Shown here piece after piece: positions 32,901-37,500 of a DNA stretch of 37,500 nucleotides. This stretch comes from Acropora yongei (Eukaryota > Cnidaria > Anthozoa > Scleractinia > Acroporidae), in contig BLFN01000196.1 in assembly GCA_014634225.1 (NCBI GenBank), positions 6,388,361 through 6,425,860 on the forward strand. Direction: 5' to 3'. Under the pieces are notes generated by a model. It was not told the DNA's origin and made no database searches. It saw only the letters and a program-made list of their open reading frames with translations. The stretch's first letter is position 1. The number at the start of each line of letters is the position of its first letter. Position numbers and translations under genes: made by a program.

Positions 32901-35900
32901 ACTCTCTTTTGTGCAGTCCCTAGGTAAACATTACAGGAGCGACCAGACAACTTTGTTCAAATCTTTAATTAGACCTTTAACTGCATGTAAAATGTTATTT
33001 TTTTTCGTCAGAGTGTATGAGAAAATTATGGAAAAAATGAACGAACAGGCACGACAAATGAGTGGACTAGGGCGAATGATTGGAAAATGGGCTAAGGGTG
33101 TGGCCCTTCAGGGAAATATGAACAAGGAAAATGGGTGAGTATTCAGTTGTAGCTTCATATGTTTCGCCTTTCCAGTAACTAATAAGAAAGATGTCATGTA
33201 ATTGGTCATAATGATTCATAGTATATGCTAGTGTGACTTGCCTTCACTTCGCTGGAGACGCGAGATAAGGAGCCGTGTTTGTGAGCACCTCTTGCTTTTA
33301 AATTAAATTGATTTGAAGTTTGGTGGCCTGTTGGCATCATCAGTTAACTGTTATAGACCCTGGATCCCTTTCTGATTAATGAAGTTACCGACGAGTCATT
33401 GAAAACATGTAACTCTTCAAGCTGAGACGGTGAAAATGCTAGGAATCGAGGATACTTCTGTCTCATTGCACTTCCGCAACACAACATTTTGTGTCCTAGT
33501 TAGTGAAGGAATTGAATTTCACCATTTTATGCATGGAAATCAACAGATTACTGACAAATTGAAGGTCTTGAACTGTGCCCGCAAAAAGGCCGCACTAAAA
33601 CTTGGGCGCATAACCCAGCTTGCCGGAAATAATTACTCCAGGCCACTCAGCCAAGAAGCTACATAGTAATGTTTCTCAGGGCTTCATATACCCAGAAGAA
33701 CAGATTCTATCAAGGTCTGTCACTCCTGGGTTCACACCATTTCTAGACCATTTTACATTTGTTCCCATTTTCCCTTTAGAGGAGAAGTTCCCTATGGTTG
33801 GACTGTCGCAACCAAACTGGTTTTGAACAAGGTAAACCAAGCCATATCTTTACGTTCCACGAAAATGACCTTCAACGGTTCAATGCAAGTCTCGTATTAT
33901 TTTGCTTTCTCAGATTCGAGTAGCCCTCGGACTAGACAGATGCAGGCTCTGTTTTGTTGGTGCAGCGCCCGTCACCATGCAAACGCTGCGATATTTTCAG
34001 AGCATCAATATTCCCCTTAACGAAATCTTTGGCATGAGCGAATGCAGTGGACCACAAACAGTATCTGTTCCCGGTCGTATTATCTCAGGCAGCTGTGGTA
34101 TGGCCATGGATGGCTGTGAAATGAAAGTCGCAAATGAAGACGAACAAGGAAATGGAGAGGTAGTTTACCAATAAATAGACACGAAAACTTTTATCAAAGG
34201 TTAGGGTTACGCTGGTTGCGGGTTCGATTTCTAGCTGGAACTCTGAAAATCTTTTAAGTAGTTCCTTCATCCGTGGCCAAACAACCACCATTTATTCATA
34301 TCATTTTCAACGAAAATCACATTGTGGACCCCGCAACGCTAGCGGGACACTTTGTGTGAAGACGAACCCACTGAAGTGGCCTAGCTGACCAGGAGTCCTT
34401 GTCGCTCAATGGTTAGAGCATCCGACCGGCGTTATGGAGGTCTTGGGTAGGATTCCTACCTGGAATTCTAAACATCTTTTAAGTAGTTCCTTCATCCGTT
34501 GCCAAGCAACCATTGTTTGCATTGTTAGTTGTATAATGACCAACAAAAACCAAACCGTTTTGGATATTGGGATAAATCACTCAGCCGTATTAATTCTGAT
34601 TTTTTTTATTTTGTTGGTCTTTATCTGAAGGAATAGGCTACGCAATTCTGTCCATCAACTTCTAGTTTTGTTGTTTCAGTTATGCCTCAAAGGCAGGCAT
34701 GTCTTCATGGGTTACTTGAACAATGTAGATAAGACCGAGGAAGCTCTAGATGAAGATGGCTGGCTTCACACGGGAGATGTAGCAAAAATCGATAAGGTTT
34801 GTCTCAAGGCCGATTTTCCTTAGAAGCAAAAAATAACTTTTATTCAGACGAGACGATGAATAAGTAGAGAGCTGGAAACATGCGAGTGCATGTATGAAAG
34901 TACACCTTAGTACACGAGGCCGACTAATTCAGTTCGAAAGTGTAGTCATCAGTTCTTAATGTTATCATACATTTGTTCCGCAGAATGGCTTTCTTTATAT
35001 TACTGGACGAATCAAAGGTGAGTTGTTTTCCACGGAGGGGTAGCAAGTTGGCAGACAATTTGTGTGTTAGATTTTTCGGATCCTTGCGTGTTTGAGTCAG
35101 GATTTTTTGGTTGACGATTGTTGTTTCAGAAATAATCATCACAGCTGGTGGTGAAAATGTTGCACCAATCCCGATTGAAGACAGAATCAAAAACGAGCTA
35201 CCGATAGTCAGCAATGCAATGGTGATCGGCGACAAGAAAAAGTTTCTCTCCTGTTTTTTGACCCTAAAGGTAATGGGTGTGGTGTCTTGATACTTCGTAG
35301 CGGCAGTAGCCCACAAATAGTCTTGTGATTGATCACTTTCCTTCAATGACTTTTTCTTTACTTCTTGTTAAGGTCCATTAAATGAGGCGAAAACAATTCC
35401 GAAATTTCCTGCGGTCAAATGGAAGACTGAAATGTCTTGGAATGAAAGTGCACTTTCTCTATTCTCAAGAATTTAGCTGGAAATTTGTGATACATTCGAT
35501 TGCAGCAAAACGGATAACATCTTCTCCCAATTAAGTCTGATGAGTCACCTTCCATTTTCTTTCAAATGCAACAATTTCTGAACCTGTAACTGTAGGCACT
35601 TCATTATTGGTGCAATTACTTACTTGTTGTTTTGTCTCTTTAGGTCATTGTCAACCAAGATACGGCAGAGCCCACAGACAATCTTAGTGGCAGTGCAATA
35701 GACTTCTGCACGTCAGTTGGAAGCAACGCAAAAACTGTTTCTGAAATTCTGTCGACTAAGGACGAGAATATCATGAAAGCCATCCAGGAGGGCATAGATA
35801 GGGCAAACAGTCAATCAGTATCAAGGGCTCAGAAGGTACTGTCTTGTTGAAGAGTATTGTCTTAGGTGTGTTGCTTGCTTCAAGGGGTTTCTTAACAACC

Positions 35901-36671
35901 GATGTTCAGCCTTAATGAAATAATTCTAAACCAGTGGCGTAAAGATCTGGATTTACCTTCAGGTTCTCTGGGTTCAGATATCTTAACCAAATGGATTTGT
36001 CTCTTGCGTTGTGTAATAACACACTCATCACCCCGAGCCAAATAGATATTCCCTTACCCTCCCAGCTGGAATTGCCACTTTCTTAAGTTAAACGGGCTTA
36101 ACGGAATGGTTGTTAACATTTTCGAACAAGGAACGTTTCGCAAAGTGCACTTGAATATATTCAGCGACGGAATGTTCTCTCTTGGTGTAGTATTATGCCG
36201 TAAAGAGAATTCGTAGAACAGAATTTGTAAGGAATCCGGCTGTTGCGATAGCAGGAGAAACATGATTTAAGCACGACAAGCGTTGATCGGGTTCCACAAG
36301 GTTTTTCTTAACAAAATGCCATGATTGACCTGTTTCAGGTGCAAAAGTGGGCCATCCTGGAAAAGGACTTTTCAATTCCTGGAGGAGAATTGGGTAAGAA
36401 AAATGACATGCTGTGCAGCGACTATTACAAGGCTTTCAGTGATGTGTATGTTTGTTTGGAGATGCCGATGTTGTCAAGGATTACAGTGATACTAGTTCGG
36501 ATGCTTTACCACAGACCTTCCTCGGAGAATCAGTGTTATTTAAAATCCTCAGACTCTAAAGTACAAGATTAATAGTTGCCATCTTTTATTCCAGGTCCGA
36601 CCCTGAAACTGAGGCGTCCGATCGTCTGCAAGATGTTCAAAGACAAGATTGACACCTTTTATGACGTGTAG
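26592..36671 (+). CDS. ACSBG2-like: Long-chain fatty-acid:CoA ligase, bubblegum type, gene B (18 exons, 703 aa)
   Basis: Tandem paralogue of gene A with the same predicted acyl-CoA-forming reaction. Coding exons: 26592-26993, 28416-28504, 29348-29468, 29726-29809, 30494-30595, 31027-31074, 31766-31867, 32627-32695, 32865-32923, 33012-33134, 33780-33831, 33914-34159, 34680-34796, 34984-35017, 35130-35269, 35644-35835, 36339-36393, 36595-36671. They total 2112 nt, in frame to TAG. Motifs: SGTTGNPKG (267-275), FGMSE (456-460, Phe where gene A has Tyr), GWLHTGD (526-532), TGRIKE (545-550), and PGGELGPTLK with candidate Lys683. The N-terminal leader is 27 residues shorter than in gene A. Introns are mostly smaller (82-1422 bp); intron 3 uses a GC donor. 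No frameshift or nonsense change is seen, so it looks functional. The start ATG follows an in-frame stop at 26532. Confidence 0.93.
26982..27166 (+). repeat. Tandem duplication spanning the exon 1 donor
   Basis: Copy 1 (26982-27068) begins inside exon 1 at TCGTTTATCAAGG and includes the real splice donor. Copy 2 (27086-27166) begins TCGTTTCCAGG. They share TTTGCATTTGG and CTGTAAATGAA blocks at a period of about 104 bp. The second copy carries a donor-like CAG|GTTGGC at 27096. Sequence has drifted, so the event is not recent. Confidence 0.65.
28416..28504 (+). CDS. ACSBG2-like: Gene B exon 2 (residues 135-164)
   Basis: Encodes [20 protein letters not shown], closely matching gene A exon 2 (27 of 31 residues through the split glycines). 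Acceptor CCAACAG, donor GG|GTAATC. Confidence 0.9.
28634..29238. repeat. 600-bp degenerate CAY/CAC-rich minisatellite
   Basis: In gene B intron 2. The + strand is almost all A, C and T, built from CAC, CAT and CAG triplets with recurring longer words such as CACCAGCACCATTTACAT. Spacing of those words suggests a longer degenerate unit. It is not a long ORF in any frame, so it appears non-coding. Confidence 0.8.
29348..29468 (+). CDS. ACSBG2-like: Gene B exon 3 (residues 164-204)
   Basis: Encodes [20 protein letters not shown] through KKILK. The 3' junction is AAG|GCGAGT, a GC donor at exactly the place where gene A has CAG|GTGGGT. No usable in-frame GT exists at this point. Confidence 0.88.
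29726..29809 (+). CDS. ACSBG2-like: Gene B exon 4 (residues 205-232)
   Basis: [20 protein letters not shown] to SNVYT. Acceptor AAAATAG, donor ACA|GTGAGT. The intron before it is 257 bp. Confidence 0.9.
30494..30595 (+). CDS. ACSBG2-like: Gene B exon 5 (residues 233-266)
   Basis: [14 protein letters not shown] to CCTLIYT; 23 of 34 residues match gene A. Acceptor after a T-tract (TTTTTTCAG), donor ACC|GTGGGT. Confidence 0.9.
31027..31074 (+). CDS. ACSBG2-like: Gene B exon 6: ATP-binding P-loop (residues 267-282)
   Basis: Encodes [16 protein letters not shown], identical at the protein level to gene A although the nucleotides differ at several third positions, which indicates purifying selection. 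A short GTTGTTGTTG run precedes the acceptor. Confidence 0.93.
31538..31687. repeat. MITE-like TIR element, same family as 19192-19325
   Basis: In gene B intron 6. The left end TTAGTTGGTCAAAGGTTGG pairs imperfectly with the right end CCACCTTTTAAACAACTGA, and the interior contains CTATCCAGCGG, CTATCCACTGGATAA and CAATGGATAG blocks in both orientations. Non-coding. Confidence 0.62.
31766..31867 (+). CDS. ACSBG2-like: Gene B exon 7 (residues 283-316)
   Basis: Starts [20 protein letters not shown] and ends [10 protein letters not shown]. Only 17 of 34 residues match gene A. Donor GTAGCT. Confidence 0.89.
32627..32695 (+). CDS. ACSBG2-like: Gene B exon 8 (residues 317-339)
   Basis: [15 protein letters not shown] followed by FAQPDALK; 17 of 23 residues match gene A. 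The 759-bp intron before it shows no element I recognise. Confidence 0.9.
32865..32923 (+). CDS. ACSBG2-like: Gene B exon 9 (residues 340-359)
   Basis: [19 protein letters not shown] plus two bases of Arg359. Acceptor TTTTCAG, donor TAG|GTAAAC. Confidence 0.9.
33012..33134 (+). CDS. ACSBG2-like: Gene B exon 10 (residues 359-400)
   Basis: [18 protein letters not shown] through GNMNKENG. The intron before it is only 88 bp. Donor GG|GTGAGT. Confidence 0.9.
33780..33831 (+). CDS. ACSBG2-like: Gene B exon 11 (residues 400-417)
   Basis: [17 protein letters not shown] after the split Gly400, one codon longer than in gene A. Acceptor CCCTTTAG, donor AAG|GTAAAC. Confidence 0.87.
33914..34159 (+). 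CDS. ACSBG2-like: Gene B exon 12 (residues 418-499)
   Basis: [20 protein letters not shown], then [15 protein letters not shown], then [14 protein letters not shown]. The Tyr of YGMSE is Phe456 here. The intron before it is 82 bp, the smallest in the window. Confidence 0.91.
34205..34290. repeat. Partial tRNA-derived SINE-like copy 1
   Basis: Contains a B-box-like GGTTCGATTT at 34221-34230, followed by CTTTTAAGTAGTTCCTTCAT and a CCGTGGCCAAACAACCA tail that recurs at 34440-34520. No A box is evident, so this looks 5'-truncated or diverged. Gene B intron 12. Confidence 0.55.
34395..34520 (+). repeat. tRNA-derived SINE-like copy 2
   Basis: GTCGCTCAATGGTTAGAGCA resembles the D-arm/A-box region of a tRNA (34401-34420). 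GGTAGGATTCC (34446-34456) sits where a B box would, but is degenerate. The body after it shares CTTTTAAGTAGTTCCTTCAT with copy 1. It cannot fold as a complete tRNA, so it is a repeat and not a tRNA gene. Confidence 0.58.
34680..34796 (+). CDS. ACSBG2-like: Gene B exon 13 (residues 500-538)
   Basis: [20 protein letters not shown] and [13 protein letters not shown], with Asp532 as the expected ribose ligand. Acceptor GTTTCAG, donor AAG|GTTTGT. Confidence 0.92.
34984..35017 (+). CDS. ACSBG2-like: Gene B exon 14 (residues 539-550)
   Basis: 34-nt micro-exon, [11 protein letters not shown] plus the first base of Glu550. Donor GTGAGT. Confidence 0.91.
35130..35269 (+). CDS. ACSBG2-like: Gene B exon 15 (residues 550-596)
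   Basis: [20 protein letters not shown] and [20 protein letters not shown]. Closely similar to gene A across the C-terminal domain hinge. Acceptor GTTTCAG, donor AAG|GTAATG. Confidence 0.92.
35644..35835 (+). CDS. ACSBG2-like: Gene B exon 16 (residues 597-660)
   Basis: [16 protein letters not shown], then [20 protein letters not shown] and SRAQK. Acceptor CTTTAG, donor AAG|GTACTG. Confidence 0.9.
36339..36393 (+). CDS. ACSBG2-like: Gene B exon 17 (residues 661-679)
   Basis: [18 protein letters not shown] plus the first base of Gly679. The QKWAILE(K/R)DFSI pattern is characteristic of ACSBG enzymes. Donor GTAAGA. Confidence 0.92.
36595..36671 (+). CDS. ACSBG2-like: Gene B exon 18, C-terminus and stop (residues 679-703)
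   Basis: [19 protein letters not shown] ending FYDV and TAG. Candidate catalytic Lys683. One codon shorter than gene A. Confidence 0.92.
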
Positions 36672-37500
36672 ACATACATAGAACGAACAGGTCCAGTTAT
36701 AGTGCTACGTGGTTATGTCTCGCCGTCCCCTGACAGGAAAATTGTCCTTTTACGCAGCGCTGGCGCAGGCTATGGACATGTCCAGGATTGTAAGTCATAA
36801 GATGCACACCGACTTCAAGAAGCGTTACGAATTACGCTTTGACTCAACTTCTAATTCGCTTGAGATGAGAAATGCAGATAGTAAAGGTCATGAAGTGTCC
36901 TCCACAAGAAGACAATAACAGTTCATTTTCGAACTGCAACAAGCAACAGGGTTATAGTTGTTCGCAAAATAGTCCAATACAAAATTCTACAGGTTTATCA
37001 ACATGAAAGATACTCTTGTTAATATCATTGCTTATGCTGTCACTTAATTGTTAACAGGAACATGAATGCGTGGCAAAAAAAAATAAAAGCATCGCGTTGT
37101 TAAATGTGCTGATTGCATATGGCTGTTAGCATGTTAGTCCCTTATGAATGCAACCCAATGTCGGTTTCGTTGCGACATGTTTCAATGAAACCGAATTTTT
37201 GGAGTACTATGAAGAAAGAAAAATAAGGGGCCCCTTTTTTCAAGAGAATTCCACTCTCTTTCTAACTGGAGATGAAGTCCAGAGGACAAGCAGCCTCTTT
37301 TCGTCCAATCGGAACAAATGCATTTTAATAACTTTTGCTGATGATATCGATATGCATCGAATTGTGATTGGTTTTCATTTCAAGTCACGTGCAAAAAAAA
37401 AACACTTGCACAGTGTTAACGAATGTATTTCAAACAAAGCCTCTTCATAAATTCTTCACGTTTTTTGTCCATCGGACTATTTTTCACTTTGATACTTACT
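36672..37500 (+). other. Gene B 3' UTR and downstream sequence
   Basis: No supported gene. The first part is the likely 3' UTR up to about 37100. Two short open frames (36709-36918 and 37148-37450) show no family motifs and no splice context linking them to a gene. Confidence 0.5.
37082..37087 (+). terminator. Candidate polyadenylation signal, gene B
   Basis: AATAAA beginning 411 nt after the stop, preceded by an A-run and followed by GTTGTTAAATGTGCTG-type sequence. The distance from the stop is nearly the same as in gene A. Confidence 0.55.

Noticed and set aside
34395..34470. Possible tRNA gene
   Set aside because: Only the D-arm-like segment is convincing; the acceptor stem does not pair and the B box is degenerate. 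Called SINE-like instead.
36709..36918. 69-codon ORF after the gene B stop
   Set aside because: It lies in the likely 3' UTR before the AATAAA at 37082, and no domain is recognisable.
1..37500. A novel multi-gene defence, biosynthetic or mobile system
   Set aside because: Only two genes of a known enzyme family are supported. The other structure is explained by non-autonomous repeats and simple-sequence tracts.

Overview
The window looks like nuclear DNA from an invertebrate animal, most likely an anthozoan cnidarian such as a stony coral. The grounds are many short GT-AG introns, an AT-rich background, and several fold-back (MITE-like) repeats of the kind I associate with coral genomes. The repeat-based part of that assignment is recall, not a search. 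Nothing looks bacterial, viral or organellar.

The only well-supported genes are two intact head-to-tail paralogues on the + strand. Both encode a 'bubblegum'-type long-chain fatty-acid:CoA ligase (ACSBG family, ANL adenylating superfamily). Gene A has coding exons from 10946 to 24922 (18 exons, 730 aa). Gene B runs from 26592 to 36671 (18 exons, 703 aa). I rebuilt both by joining splice sites and checking phase at every junction. All 17 introns lie at the same positions and phases in the two copies, and 15 of 18 coding exons have identical lengths. Only exon 1 (483 vs 402 nt), exon 11 (49 vs 52 nt) and exon 18 (80 vs 77 nt) differ, which is a strong signature of tandem duplication. Both copies keep the P-loop [22 protein letters not shown] and PGGELGPTLK motifs, so both look catalytically competent. 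Copy B has Phe for Tyr in the YGMSE motif and a GC-AG third intron.

Layout: 1-10945 is essentially gene-free on what I can see, apart from one possible orphan first exon (1732-1813) and a repeat at 9920-10216. Gene A follows, with large introns containing an AAT microsatellite, a TIR element, a 410-bp fold-back and, in its last intron, a stack of four different palindromic elements. A 1.67-kb intergenic gap separates the genes. Gene B is more compact; its introns carry a duplicated donor region, a 600-bp CAY-rich tract, a TIR element of the same family as one in gene A, and two related tRNA-derived SINE-like copies. The last 0.8 kb is the probable 3' UTR of gene B and downstream DNA.

The two enzymes would activate long or very-long-chain fatty acids with ATP and CoA to acyl-CoA and AMP, feeding lipid synthesis or oxidation. 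I found no evidence of a novel multi-gene system. The interest lies in the paralogue pair, its small functional-site differences, and the repeat content of the introns.
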